Assembly: GCF_026151205.1 (NCBI RefSeq)
Contig: NC_087080.1
Location: 9,719,837-9,783,836 of the forward strand
Origin: Bolinopsis microptera
Taxonomy: Eukaryota; Ctenophora; Tentaculata; Lobata; Bolinopsidae
Direction: 5' to 3'
DNA length: 64,000 nucleotides
Shown: positions 1 to 14,300 of the stretch, piece by piece
Numbering within the stretch: the first letter of the stretch is position 1
Layout: the number at the start of each line of letters is the position of its first letter
Translations under genes and position numbers: made by a program
The notes under the pieces: model-generated
Seen by the model: only the letters and a program-made list of their open reading frames with translations
Told to the model about the DNA's origin: nothing
Database searches by the model: none

Positions 1-730
1 CTGAAATAAATGGTTGAGCAGGTTAAAAGGGAGTTGGCTGGAGGTATGGTGGCTCCCCGCACGAGTTTCATGTCTATGATCGGTACGGGATCGGTACCGA
101 CAAGGTTGCTATTAATACTGCACCATGTTTTCGTATTCTGCATTGCAGTGTCATGATGGGCGCTGATAGTAGTTTGAATGAAGATTTTGCCTCATCGTCC
201 GTATTTTGCAATGTTTAAAACAACATATTATATAGAAGGACTTTAAACTTTTGCCATGAAACTAGATGCTGTACTGATTTATCCATGATCCTGTCACGTG
301 ATACTGATTGGAGATTTGAGATGGTTTTGAAAATTCGGACACACCCAGACAGGGGGAGGGGGTGGTCCGAGAATCTATGATTTTGGCGGACTTTCCTAAG
401 TAATTGGCCCCTATACTGCATTATAACTCTAAGAGAACTCTGTCGTACTCAGAGTTCAATTATTGGGTGCTTTTCTCTAAGTTAATAATCACAAAAGCAA
501 CATTTTATACTTGAAGGGATGATTAATAATAATGATAATCATAAACCATGTTAAACTTTGTCATACGTTGTATGACCCGCCGCGCACGAAGTGCGCGGCT
601 CCCCCTGTAGCATGTAGCGTCGAAGACGCTACTATAGTGAAGCGACCGTGGGGGTCACCACGTGATACAAGTTAAACTAAGATGGTACTCGATTAACTTA
701 AATAAAGGGCGTTGCCTTTTCACATATCCT

Positions 731-816
731 TACCTGGGGACCCCAGGCTATTATGTTCATAAACATATAGAGATTCGGCGGAATGACAGCAGGACAGGCT
801 GAGCGCCGCCCAGTCA
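731..816 (+). mobile_element. Mini-transposon family M1, copy 1
   Basis: Starts TACCTGGGGACCCCAGG (a 15-bp palindrome at its left end) and ends GGCGG...GCGCCGCCCAGTCA. It is flanked by a perfect 9-bp duplication ACATATCCT (722-730, 817-825). Confidence 0.85.
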
Positions 817-1310
817 ACATATCCTAGATTAAGATACAGTAAAACCTCGCTATTACATATTATAACTGATAATAAAGTGTAGACGCCGTTAAATTCCTGA
901 TAAACAATAAAGAAAGTTAACTTAGATCATTACTTATATGTAGTTGTACTAATTATATCATATATATTTTACAGTAATTATTTTGTGACAATTGTGCATT
1001 GTGAGCTTTATTCTTTAAATTCTCTGACTAGTTTGTATATTGTAATAATGCAGTTGTTTTGACAAAAACTTTACTTCTAGTTCTATTGTTGTTGTCTAAT
1101 GAGTAGCCATGTCAGTGTCACATTTGCAATAATCTTGTTTAAAGACACGCACAGAATTTCACGATCAGTGATCCATGCAACAAAACTAAACATTTTTTTA
1201 TTTTCTTAATTTAAATTAATTAAATATAATTAATTAAATTAATAAATTCTATTTATCATCATCTTTTGATTTTATTATAAGATTTAATCTAAGGATATTC
1301 GATTAACGGT

Positions 1311-1375
1311 TACTGGGCGGCGCTAGCAGCCTGTCATTCCGCCAAACATAATTATAGCCTGGGGTCCCCAGGTAA
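1311..1375 (-). mobile_element. Mini-transposon family M1, copy 2
   Basis: The same ends in reverse orientation (TACTGGGCGGCGC ... GGGGTCCCCAGGTAA). Flanked by ATTAACGGT/ATTAACGGG (1302-1310, 1376-1384). Confidence 0.82.
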
Positions 1376-1706
1376 ATTAACGGGTGATAGATACTCGTAA
1401 AATATTTGTTTCAATTATTAGGGACCGTCGAGGAGTCCAACTCTGAACTCGGCGCGCGTCCGCGCGCGCGTCCTGGTAGGTTTGAGGTTATAAACCTTTG
1501 ATTCACGAATCACGATATCAATCCTTCGCATCTCGCCGATCTGCATACGGCGACGTTAACGGGGTTGCAAATCACAGAACTGGCAGTGATATTTTTGATT
1601 TTGAAATAACGCTGATGATGATGAAGTTACGGTGACTCAATAGGTGAAACAATTACCTTTCTAGTGTAATTATAAATAGATTTGCGGAGTCGCGAGTGGC
1701 CTACTA

Positions 1707-1874
1707 TTACCTGGGGACCTCAGACTATCAGTATCATGTTCATGAACATATGAACATGATAGAAATTCGGCGGAATGACAGGCTGAGCGCGGCCCAGTAA
1801 TATTTACCTGGGGACCTCAGGCTATTATGTTCGGCGGAATGACAGGCTGAGCGCGGCCCAGTAAAGTAATATAA
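1707..1874 (+). mobile_element. Mini-transposon family M1, copy 3, with copy 4 nested at its end
   Basis: The outer copy starts TTACCTGGGGACC at 1707. A second copy (1804-1864) has inserted at its 3' end with its own AGTAATAT duplication (1796-1803, 1865-1872). The outer pair is flanked by GGCCTACTA/GGCCTACCA (1698-1706, 1875-1883). Confidence 0.78.
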
Positions 1875-2524
1875 GGCCTACCAGTGATACGATATTGGTG
1901 CACCGTGCACTGTCATGCTAGGCATTGTTTTCTTTATAGAGGGAGACAATAGACTTGGGAAGTTTTTCAACTTATGCACATGAAGATTGAAGACTGGAAC
2001 ATTCTTTAGGATGATACTATGAACAGTTAATATTTGGTGTACATAGAAACCGGTCATAACAATGAGCTAAGTAATTTCTGTTGACTTTTATGACTGGCAT
2101 AATCAATTACACCTTTGTCACCTTTGTAGCTTTGTGAATGAGAATTACGGAAGTCCTAAGTTACTTTTACACGAATTCTAAACACTTAATTTAAAATTCC
2201 ACAACGGCAACGTAAATTTATTTAGAAAGCAATTAGCAATCATAAAATATCAATTCGAAGTGCGTGCAAATTACAATTTACGGGTGTTCAAAGAAAAACA
2301 AGTAACTGCACTTAGAAATTTTATTGGCGAAATGGAATTTCGCCAATAAAAATATAATAGAATTGGTAGATAGCCAGCTCGCTTATCACAGTAGTCTTTT
2401 TCTTGCCAGCAGTAGCCATGAAGAGAGCGATATTTTTTAGTTCACGAGTCCATTTATAATTGATGGGAACGAGTGCTTGATCGACTTGGTTAACAGCGAA
2501 TATAACTCTTTTGCTAGCGGAATC

Positions 2525-3163
<639 letters not shown>

Positions 3164-3696
3164 AATGCAATGTTGAGTTGTACTAATTATCTCTCCTGAA
3201 ACAGTTGAATTAAACGTTTCTGATTAATTTCTATAACGGTAACTTAATGCTCATAGTCATAGCTAGGAATACGAGTTTAATGGCACGGTCCGTCGCGCTG
3301 TTTAAAACCAATTTCAATGTTGAATATGCACAGTGTTTGGCGTTGGTAATGGATATTTTAAAGTTTGTAGTTTTCTTAGTCTAAGGACTGTGAAGTGTGA
3401 ACTTAAAAATGCCAATTTGATTTAATCGAATTCTGGATGGTCGTAGAGGACTCTTGTGGTTTGTTAATGCTATATTTCTTTTGTTTTACTACAGCATACT
3501 ATGTCCCTAATTGCTGGTACCATCGACTGACCAGTGCCTCACTCACTAATACTCTAATACACCACGAAATATAAACGTGACAAGGACATGTTTTACCTTG
3601 CCGTGTCTGTGTATGATCATGATTCACGAAACTTTTACGTAGGTACATGATTCAACATATTTAATGTGGTTTTTAAATGAACAGCATCATGTTCGT

Positions 3697-3816
3697 TACG
3701 TACCTGGGAATTATGGGGACCCTAGGCTGATAGTGTTCATAAACACATATAGCTATACTTAATACTTATAGTTATTGAAGCTGCGGTGGAATGGCAGGCA
3801 GAGCGCCGCCCAGTAA
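3697..3816 (+). mobile_element. Mini-transposon family M1, copy 5
   Basis: Ends TACCTGGG and GCGCCGCCCAGTAA, with a longer middle. Flanked by CATGTTCGT (3688-3696, 3817-3825). Confidence 0.8.
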
Positions 3817-5928
3817 CATGTTCGTTATTTCTATCTATTATATTTAAAAAATGTTCTATTAGTATTCTATTTCAACTAGGAATAATCAACACAGCAACAT
3901 TGTGAACCTCTAAGTCTATACTCACAGCTTTACCATCAGGATACAGCCTCTACTATGTGTTATGTACTACTACTACTAGCAGTGTAACAAGTTTTAAAAT
4001 GATAGGTTAAAAGGTACTTCACGGCGTCTGATAAAACATTTGAAATAATGTTGATTTTCAAGAAAATTAAAAGCTTGTGATTGATCGATGAGCAGTCAGC
4101 ATATCCCAAATTTATTACTATAAGGTTACATATTTGCAACTTTTACTATAAAATAATACCTCATGTGTACAGTAATAAAGTTAATGTTATAATCTCTATT
4201 AGTAGTAACAGGACCCGTTGATTGGTTTAACAATCCCTAGCTCCTTTGTCTACCCTAAGCCCTAAGGCCAGATTACCTATCCAAGATATTATGATGATGT
4301 TTGTTTTACTTAACCATCAGTTCCTATTGGGACCATGTTTACACAAAAGACCGTATCCACTATCCATCATCCAGTGTACTGTGTAGTGTGTATACACGGT
4401 CAAATTTCAGTTCCTAAATCATTGACGGATCTCTGTTTGGTAGACAGAACTAAATAAAGATATTTTAGAACGTCATCGACAATGTCAATAAGGTAATTAT
4501 ATTGTTATTGATGACCTCGTCTGCATGGTGTGATAGTACTAGTAGTAGCATAATAATAATAGGAAGTGGAACTACATTCCTATTCCTAATAATCATTGCT
4601 TACGTTACCAACAGGAATTTTAGCTGATCGTCATATTTTTTCCAGGGGCCATCAGATTGTGCTTCGTTGATTTGGACTTTCGACTTTTGATTTATTTACA
4701 TACTTTAAAAGTTGTAATTGAATTATGAAGTTTGAGCATGAGTTGGAGTAGTATGTATATTTCTTTATTCATTACCGTTGCTGTTTTTCATATTTATGTT
4801 TTGATAGGGCAGAGCACGAAAGGTATTGATATTCTTATAGTTATAGCGATATATCGTAATTTATGTCCACAAAACCTGTCCAGAATTCCAACCTGATTGC
4901 AACCTTTTCCACGATTGTTATGTGTCGTACCGTACCTGTTCATTGAGTTTTTTAGACGGTATTAGAGAGCCGTTGCTGCTATTTGAGTATCTGACCTAAG
5001 ATTATTGTCAATATGATTGTGAGTGTGAGTAATATCATGCTCACAGTCACGGTATCATATGAGACATTAACAGTAGCGGAGCTGCTTAGTAAGCAACTTA
5101 CCATTACAGTTTCTGAACCGACCATAAAGTTGGACAAATTGAAACCATTTCAAAATTTACGAATCGCTAAAAAGTCCAGCTACCTGCTACATCCCCTTTT
5201 TCGCCTACGCTGTGTCAATCTAAGAAACTACCAAGCCCATAAAATGTTCGATAGAATCCCTTTTAATGTTAAAATATGTAGAATCAAAAATAGCTTCTTT
5301 TGTGACTGTCTCACAGCTAGACTCACAGTCAATCTAAATCGCATAATTTATACATCAACTAGTAGTGATACTACTCACCCCCCTTTTGAATATTCATACC
5401 ATCTTAGCTGTCCCACTGCTAAACCAAAGACATATCTTTAGTATATAAGATTAAGACGGTGCATTTCTGGGGTTCGTTGTAGAATAGGGTATACTTTGTC
5501 AAATTGACGAGTAGGTCTTTATAATACCCCTGTAATACCTTAATCTTGATTAACCTTTGTTGACTCGTTTAATTACACTATCATAGTTAGAGCTCACAAG
5601 TTTTGTTGCCATTTTTACCGACGCTTCACTGGTGTTTTGTTCGCCGTTTCTTACGCCGTTTCTTAATCCGTGTTATTAATCATAGTACAGTTATACTTTT
5701 GACTTCTGAGTCGTATAAAACTAAAAGAATGTCGCAATCAATCGAGTTTTTATATTGTGTATTTGATCACAGACAACATTAGTCCTGTTGTCAAGAATTT
5801 TAATTAATTTAGAAAAACGTGTCAGATTAATGATTTTTGACTAAGAAAATTATCAATGAGTCTCATTTATAATTATAAATAATTATGAGCGTCCAGTATA
5901 GTAGTAGTACCTGTAACCTGTACATTAT

Positions 5929-6011
5929 TTACTGGGCGGCACTCAGCCTGTCATTCCGCCGAATCTCTATGTTTATGAACATTATACTTATAGCCTGGGG
6001 TCCCCAGGTAA
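5929..6011 (-). mobile_element. Mini-transposon family M1, copy 6
   Basis: Reverse orientation, TTACTGGGCGGC ... GTCCCCAGGTAA. Flanked by a perfect 9-bp duplication GTACATTAT (5920-5928, 6012-6020). Confidence 0.85.
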
Positions 6012-6040
6012 GTACATTATCAGGTTGTTGCAATAGAGAC

Positions 6041-6104
6041 ATTGTAGACACTTACTTTTCTTTGGAAATAGCAATTGTAGACACTTACTTTTCTTTGGAA
6101 AGGT
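6041..6104. repeat. 33-bp tandem duplication
   Basis: Two copies of ATTGTAGACACTTACTTTTC plus TTTGGAAA at period 33, immediately beside M1 copy 6. No function apparent. Confidence 0.85.
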
Positions 6105-8280
6105 ATAAATAGTCGAAGCGCGTTTCTAAGTAAATAGTGACGAGGTTTCTCCGTAAATATTAACTACACTATACTCATGTGCCTAAATTATGTATAGTAA
6201 ATTCACGGGTATAAAAGATTAAAGAACTGGCCGCTACTATGGTGGTGATATCTTATCATGCATTATTATATTGAAATTATCACTTCAAAGGCAGTTTATA
6301 TTATTGTTGATACTAAGATTAGAACTTTAAAATTACACTGACCAACACATCGTTTACTCAAAATTATATTATTAACAATGATTTAAACAATGCATACAGA
6401 ACAAAGTGTTGAAAGTATTAAACATGAATATAATTTGAGAACATGGAAAGGGCACACTTAGTTACACTGTAAGGTTACCTTCCTGAAATGAGCAAACATT
6501 TTCCTTTGCCCATCTTGTCTGCATAAACAGTCTAGGTATCTGAGATATGTTTATAAAGGGAAAAGTTAGAGGCGGACGGAATAGTAATGGACCAATAATA
6601 TGGGAGACCTCTAATCCGGCAGCTTTCCGTCCGTAGTCGTCGGATCACCTTAACAAGTTCTCAAATCTCTCCTATCTCATTATAGTGACACAAACTCAAT
6701 GCGTAAAACTTGGCCCAATTATATTAAAGTCATTATGGAGCCCCCTCCCCCTCACAGGTAATAGGGCCCCCATGCCATAAAAAATTTCATTCAGATCGAG
6801 AGATTCTCTAAGGTTGGATGGAGGTCGCTACTCGCTACTTTGAAAGCAATACTGTCTCGGTTAGGCGTGAGTTGTTTGGGACAACTCCTGAACACTCCTA
6901 GTCCTGAGAATCTCATTGAATTTTGTAACCAGCACATTGCTACTGCTTATATGACGTCACAGTTTGGTATGCAGATGCTACAGTTAGTCACAATTAGCAA
7001 GTTTATCCTTTGTTACCCCCTTTTGTATGAATAACAAGCTCACACGCTCCAATACTTACGCCCTTCGCCATGGATATTGTTTTTAGCTTTTACCTGCACT
7101 TGCTTCAGGAGTTGTGGATTGATCGCATCATAAACACTTCCGGCCCTATCTAATTTCTGTTGTTTTTGTTTCTGAAATGGTAATATCAAGTAACTAGTTG
7201 AGTAGTATGGTACACAGACCGTGTTTCTGCAGTTCCTGCATTGTTCAGTGTCCACAACATACAGTATGCATACAGATCGGTACACCTAACTTCCTCAACC
7301 TCACTTCCTGATCCTCTTAAAAGTTACAAAAGATGTTTAATAACTTTTGCTTCTTAAACTGTAACACGAACGCATGGCCATTATTTATATCTCTGTTTTG
7401 TTTCTGTCTCTGTTTTAGACTATCAAACCTATTTCTGTCTAATCGTAGATAGACTCCCACCTACCGGCTACTGTGTCCTAGCTGTGCTCCCCGGACCTCA
7501 TGCGAACATGTACTGACAACAGAGTTAGATACTCTTATTGTTTAGCTACTAGTTTACGTAGATCGAAGCGTTACAAACTGCATCTTTTGTTTATTCCAGA
7601 GTGGAGGGGAAGGGTGGGGGTCATTTCTCTATCATGTACCTATCTTATGCAGAACACATTAATTGCTTTGTTTCGTGGAATTCGTGAGTTAACATTGGAG
7701 TATGAATTGTCACAATGTATAATGTATATTGATGTTTTCGGTTTTTGTTAGATTGCACTCAAATTATCTTTTCCCTCGAGCCATCTCTTTCTTCATTTTT
7801 ATCTCTAAATGTCACGTGTGGATTGAACAATGAATCCTTCCGTGCTATTCAGTGTTGCTCAAAGATCCAATGGCACCACTGACAACTTGCAGTACATCGG
7901 ATCCACAGACACCACCCTTATCGATTATTAGTAGTGGAGCTATAACGAATGCATCGAATGGCGTCATTTAGGTGGCATTCCAATGTATAAATGGCACTTT
8001 ACCATTCCATGTTACCCGAGGGCTATAACTAAAATCGTTCAGGTGGTTCGAAATAAGATTTGAAGCCGAGAAGATTTTCGAAAGGTGACTGTTCAACTTG
8101 TAAAAAACATTATTTGGCACGGATCACGGTAAACTTATGTTTTTCAACTGCATGTTTTGATATTTATTTGATAATCTTCAGGCTAGTTCAATGATCAAAA
8201 CGATTAGTAAGACGGAAGCAAGATTTTGAAATATGTAACGACACTGCAGTAGATTTTATACGCATTTTCATCTAGCAGTG

Positions 8281-8340
8281 ATGACTGTTCGATCTTTGAC
8301 AGAGCTAATTTTCCTCCTTATGTTCGTCACAGTGAATACT
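8281..8340 (+). CDS. Gene A exon 1: start codon and signal peptide
   Basis: The ATG opens a 20-codon exon reading MTVRSLTELIFLLMFVTVNT, a short polar start followed by a hydrophobic core (LIFLLMFV), typical of a secretory signal peptide. It ends in phase 0 at a GTAAGT donor. The next acceptor (8456-8457) continues in frame with ELPSE. No TATA box or other core promoter was recognised just upstream, and a further 5' untranslated exon cannot be excluded. Confidence 0.8.
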
Positions 8341-11300
8341 GTAAGTAATGTTTGTTTGGTATACGCTATGGGATATTATTTTGGCAGACATTTATTTATT
8401 GCGGCTCGCAGTTAAAATAAACTAAAATTTACAAACATTAATATTATCAACCTCCAGGAACTACCCTCTGAATCCTACGGCAAATGCAAGGTTCTCCCAG
8501 ACCCCATAGCTTTACATCCCAGGTAATTCAAAGTGTTAGTCGTGACTTTACCGCAGCTCACTTACTCATTTTCATTTGTCCTCAGTTTTTTCTATTTAGT
8601 TTTGATATATTCAGGAGTGCCCATTGGGGTCTTCATTTTTAACTTATTATGATTGTAATCAATAAATTAGTCCATTAGAGACAACCCCCGAGGGGCTTTC
8701 AGTCAATCACATATCTATTGCGGCTTTATAAATAAACCATTATGACAGGTTCAGATACTTGGATAATTGTATCTGAAAAAATGAAAGCTTGATATAATTA
8801 GCTTAATAAAATTATTTAATAATATTATTAAGCTAATTAATTGTGGGTATCCCAGGTTTGGTCACAATGTAAGAGCAGGGAAATTGTCATTATCACGTGA
8901 AGGAGACAACATTGTTGTACGAACGATCTGCGACAACGAACAAGGATTCGTCCTTCTTGATAACCGCTTTAAAGAAATGAGGTCAGCTTAAAATCTTAAA
9001 GCATTTAAACATTTACCGTGTTCCCCGTAATTAAATTCTCACGTCACTGAACGTCAGAATCCCAAGTTTCATAAGATATTACCAACGTTTCAGACACACT
9101 CCAAACGTAATCAGTATTTTTACAATATCTTTAAAGTCCTTGCAATTATTCGTAAAGTACAAAATAACACTACAGGTGTTTCTATGATGAGTTGAGAGGG
9201 AGGTGGACCTGGGACCACTATCACCAAGACAAAACATCTCCTCCAACCATCAGATGTGCTCGTAAGAACATGATACCTACTTCAAATTACTTTGGTTCAA
9301 TCTCCAGAGCATTGTGATCATAATTGTATGTTCTTCTAACATTCTGACATAAATTCAGTCTAAAATCTTTGCAGATGTGTCTCCGAAGCCTCTACTCCAA
9401 CGGTTCAGACTTGGTCCTGAATTCAATGGTTGTGCGGACCAGCACTCGAAAGAGAAGGTGCTCTCTACCTTCAAAGAGAAACTCTCCATATCCCTACCCT
9501 GTGTACTAGCTGACGAGTGTATTATAAGTGGTCTGTCTTGTCAAGCTACGGAGACAAACACGGTGCTGTCGGTCAAAGTGACATCCAGATCCATGCAACA
9601 TGTTATGAAACAGAGGCTCATTCTGGAGACAGCAGTTGATTATCTCAACTCTTATCCACTTCATTCGATTCTTAACGGTCCATCGGTATGTTAATATTAC
9701 AAATCTGTTGTCATATTTCATATTCGCGAGGGTATCCACGTTTGATAATTTGTTTCAATTCGAATTCATCTCAATTCTAATATAAGTACTCATTTTGAGC
9801 CAGTTTGATGAATGCACGTCTTATAATGTTTAATTTCAGGAGGGACACAGTCGTAAGAAGCGTTTTGACGCGGGAGATTTCGAAAATGCTGAAACTGAAG
9901 ACGTTGTGCAGGAGGGTTGTGAAAATGATCAGATCCAAAACTCTGACGAAACCTGTACCACGTGCACAGCAGGAACCTACGCTAACACGGCAGATGAAGA
10001 TGCCCAAGTTTGTACTTCTTGCGCCCTTGACACATACAGTGCTGATGAAGCAACAGAATGTACAGCATGCGGTACAGGACTGGGTACCTTGGAAATAGGG
10101 TCGGACACTGCTGAGGATTGTATTGGTATGTACTCATCTTCTCCTCATCATGTTGCCTTACATCAGAATAACAGGGGTGTCTGAAATTTATCTCGACAAA
10201 CTAAATTTTGTAACGCACGTTATTTGGTGTGGATAGACAGTGAGACACGCAATATTTGTAGAGTTATAACACGAAACATTTGTAGAGTTATAACACGAAA
10301 TATTTCAGCTGTCTGCACGGTGCCTAGTATGGAGTTTGTAGCCGCAACGTCTCCTGAGCATCGAGTAAGAGAAGAAGGGGGTGTTATAATAGTTTGTGAT
10401 GGAGGTTATCAATACGGAAATTCTGCCATGACAACTGTAACTTGCTCAAGTTCAACCAACAACTTCCCTGTTTCCTGTCGAAGTGAGTTTGAGTTAGGCT
10501 TCCTTGTTAGCTTGTTACTTGTTAGAGAGTGAGAACCTTGTCTTCAAAGGAATTTGTAACGAGAACTTTACAGATCAACGATACAATTTAAGCTTCCTCT
10601 TATTTTTGTATTTCAGAGTTGACAATGTCCTCACCTGCACCGTCGGTAAAGTCCGGTGATGCTGGACATCTCACTTGTACTGTTGAAACTAGTGACGTTG
10701 GAGTTGCTATCCAGTGGTTTAAAGGCGACTCAGATACCCCTCTACCAAGTGACGATACCACTTATACCATATCAACTGCACTGGCCACCTCCTTTGAAGC
10801 CGATGGGATAACAAAAAGGTCGACGTCCGATCTGATTGTTCTAAGTTTTGATGCTACTGACGTTGGGTACTACTCATGTAGAGTTGATTATGCTGATCCG
10901 ATTCTAGATGATTCTTCTACTGAAACTACCTTGAACATCCTTGGTAAAACATTATATTGAATACATTCTGATTCATCTGCCAAAGTCATTTGGCAGATAA
11001 ATATCCATCATGACTCATGAGCTAAAATCGATACAAAACAACAAAATTTGAAAGTTTTCTTACTACTAAGTTGTTATGATCAAGAACATATTCTTACCAA
11101 ATAAATTACGAAATTTTGTCGTCATGTTAATCTCAGCTCCGTTCAGATTTAGTGGTGACCCCTACAGAAGCCCAGATCGTATCTGTCACTCAAACTCTTC
11201 AGATGTCTTGTTCGTTGAATTTAGATCCAACTTATACTTCCAGGACCGTGAAATGGAAACTAAATGATGCCGATGTTCGTACTGCTTTATTTCTTTGATT

Positions 11301-14300
11301 ATGTTAATGTAGTGGGTATTAGAAACCGACCGGAATGGGCTTTTGGCTGCCGGACCGGCTTGGCTTAGCGGTTTTCCGAATTCTTAAAAAAAAATGTTTT
11401 TCTGGAAACCACTTTTCTCCAGTCTCCACGTTTCATGCTACACTGTTCATTATTAGCAGAAAATATTTGTTCGGTTTTCCGAAGTCCGCATTTACCCCTC
11501 GATACACAATTTTGGACTCAAGGCTTCCCCTTGTAATGTGATCTCAGAAGTCAGGCCTCCCCTTTGCAAAACGAGCTCGGAAGCGGGAGCTCTGCCCTCA
11601 AAGGTACGTATCGACTTCGAGAATGACTCGGACCAAAAATTTTCGGCATTATGGAAAATTAATTCGAAAAAATGGTTAAGTTTTTTCGAATTAGTTTTCC
11701 ATAATTTATATATAATTACCTAAACATAAAATACAATATTTACAGCAAATACTTGGAATGCTAAAAACGAGACATTATACGGTTCTGAGATAGTTTATCA
11801 ATGGATGAGCTCGAAAAAGCAGTCATGGCGTAATATTTTCTTTTCGTTAAAACGTGACATCATGATTACTACTTGCCGGCTACAACACATGCCAAACGTC
11901 AACAACAAATCGGTCATATTTCCTTTAAATTTAATTGAGCTGTACGCGGAATTTAAGAATTCGCGGAACTTATGCAACCCAAAACTAAGCAGTTTTGGCT
12001 CCAAATCTGCTCGGTAACCAAAAATTCGTGAGTCAAAATATAATGTCATAATGTGAGGTACGGGAAATAAAAAATAATTCAAAAAAAGGAATGAGTGCGG
12101 CCGCGGTTGGTCCGAATCAGCTAATATTGATATTGTTTAGATAACCGGGTTAGCATCTTTGATTCTTTAGTCTCTGAACAATTAGACCAAAAACCACATT
12201 CAAAGACTGAGGAATCAGGAGGACTCTGCAACCCAGAAATCAACTACTTAATTATCATCGCTCAATTATATCGACGTTACATACTTTGATTTTCCGACTT
12301 TAATGCTGATTTAAGAAACCAGGAAATTCATTTTACTTTCCTAAAATTAAATCGTTGATTTTATTTCAATATCCCTTTTTTTTCAAAACATATGCAGAAA
12401 TTTGGAGATTTAAATTTTGGAAGCATGTAGGGATCGAGATCTGATATCGATCGTAAATACTAAAAATACTCTAGCACAATAATTGTAACTGCAGTTTTAC
12501 AGAACTCTAAATGCTTAATGAACACACTTGCAGATACCACTCGTATTCACACTCAGAATTGAGTTAAGTTATTTTCCAATACGAGATTGGGGACGGGTTC
12601 TATAAACAAACATACAAAGTCACAAATTTAAAAAAATGTTTTTCTCCACGTTTCATACTACCCTGTTCATTATTAGCCGAAAATATTTTTCGGTTGCCCT
12701 AACGTAACACCTGCCCCTTGATACACAATTTTGGACTCGAAGCTTCCTCCTTTACTTGTAATGCGATCTCGGAAGGCAGGCATCCCTTTTCCAAAAAGAG
12801 CTCGGAAGTGGGAGCTCTGCCCTTGCAGAGGTACGTATGTAATCATTTTTTAAGGATTTGAGTCAAAATTTGACGAAAACTATGCATTTCAAGATTTTAG
12901 GAACACATTTTTTTGAAGAAATATCCGGCAAAAATCCGGCAAAATTTTCGAAAACCGGACTGGAACCGGAACTGGATATTGAAGCCGGATATCCGGCTGG
13001 AACAGCGGATTCAGCCGGATATCCGGTCGGTTCCTAGTGAGTATAATCAATAATGTACAATTATACGTGGTTACCGTAACTTGTTAAAGTGTAAAAACTA
13101 GGTTTATAGCCTGCAGTATGTTGTTCATAACATTTATCCTGCACTAGGTTAACTCTGGTATCAGCACCTCTAGTCTCTACCTCCAGCACGTTCTACACTA
13201 ACATAACATTTATCCTGCACTAGGTTAACTCTGGTATCAGCACCTCTACCTCCAGTACATTCTACACTAGCACCCTCTCCCTCGTAACTGTAACTTTGTC
13301 TGATATTGGAACTTACAGCTGCATCGCCACATACACACCCAGTGATGGATCCAACCCTTTTGTTTTGAGTGGAACTGTTGAGGTGGCTGTGAGAGGATTT
13401 GAGACCCATCCTGCTGATCATACAGCAGATCAAGGGTCGGATGTGGCGATGAGTTGTGTGGTTGTCGGTGATCAGAGGGCCAGCATCTCTTGGTGAGTAC
13501 ATCACGACACTTCCATGCGTGTTTCTCATTATCACACCGGCTAGTTCACCCAGGAAACTAACTTTACCTCTACTCAGGACAAAATTTACCCAGGAAACTA
13601 ACTTTAACTCTACACAGGACACAAGATTCGAAGGACTTATCAGGTGACGAGGATGTATACGATGAGCCCAACAAGAAGACCACAAGCACACTGACTATCA
13701 TATCAGCAGTAGCAGATAATACGGGGGTGTATAAGTGTAGGGCTGACTTTGGGGGGACTGTTGTTGAGAGCGACACTGCTACTCTCACTGTCATTGGTAA
13801 GGACGCAGTTGAGAAACGAAAATATGTTATACGATAGTAACTCGCAGTTGAAATAGCTAAATTATCTTCTTTTCTTTTGTGGTCGCCGGTTTCTTATGCC
13901 AGGTTGGCCCCCTAGAGGAACTATTAAATATTTAACCTGTCTAGCTGCCCTTAAAGGGCTATACCACATATTCTCATTATTTCTTATTTTCATTCTCGTC
14001 TTCTCTTTCTTACCCATCAAAATCTTTAACCTATTCCACATACTAATCATCATCCTTTCAGATATTGGCATTATTGAAGACCCCACCAACGCAGCGTACT
14101 TAGTAGGTGAGGATGCTGTTCTATCCTGTACAATAAGGAACCCAGCCAGCTCCACCCTTACAGTTACCTGGTACAGGGCTGTTGGTCAGACTGACACTCC
14201 CCTGGATCTGTCCCTCTTCAACTTTGATTATGCTAACCCTGCAACTTCAACCCTCACGTTTTCTTCGTGAGTTTTATAATTCTTTTTTTTCTTCATAAGT

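Larger units (their letters stand above)
3180..8280. other. Intergenic region upstream of gene A
   Basis: Apart from the two M1 copies and the small duplication listed, I see no gene, RNA or recognised element. The longest open frame (5013-5441, 142 codons) has no recognisable domain or splice context. The promoter of gene A should lie near its 3' end but no core motif was identified. Confidence 0.6.

Noticed and set aside
5013-5441. 142-codon open frame
   Set aside because: No recognisable domain, compositional bias or splice signals; AT-rich intergenic sequence gives such frames by chance.
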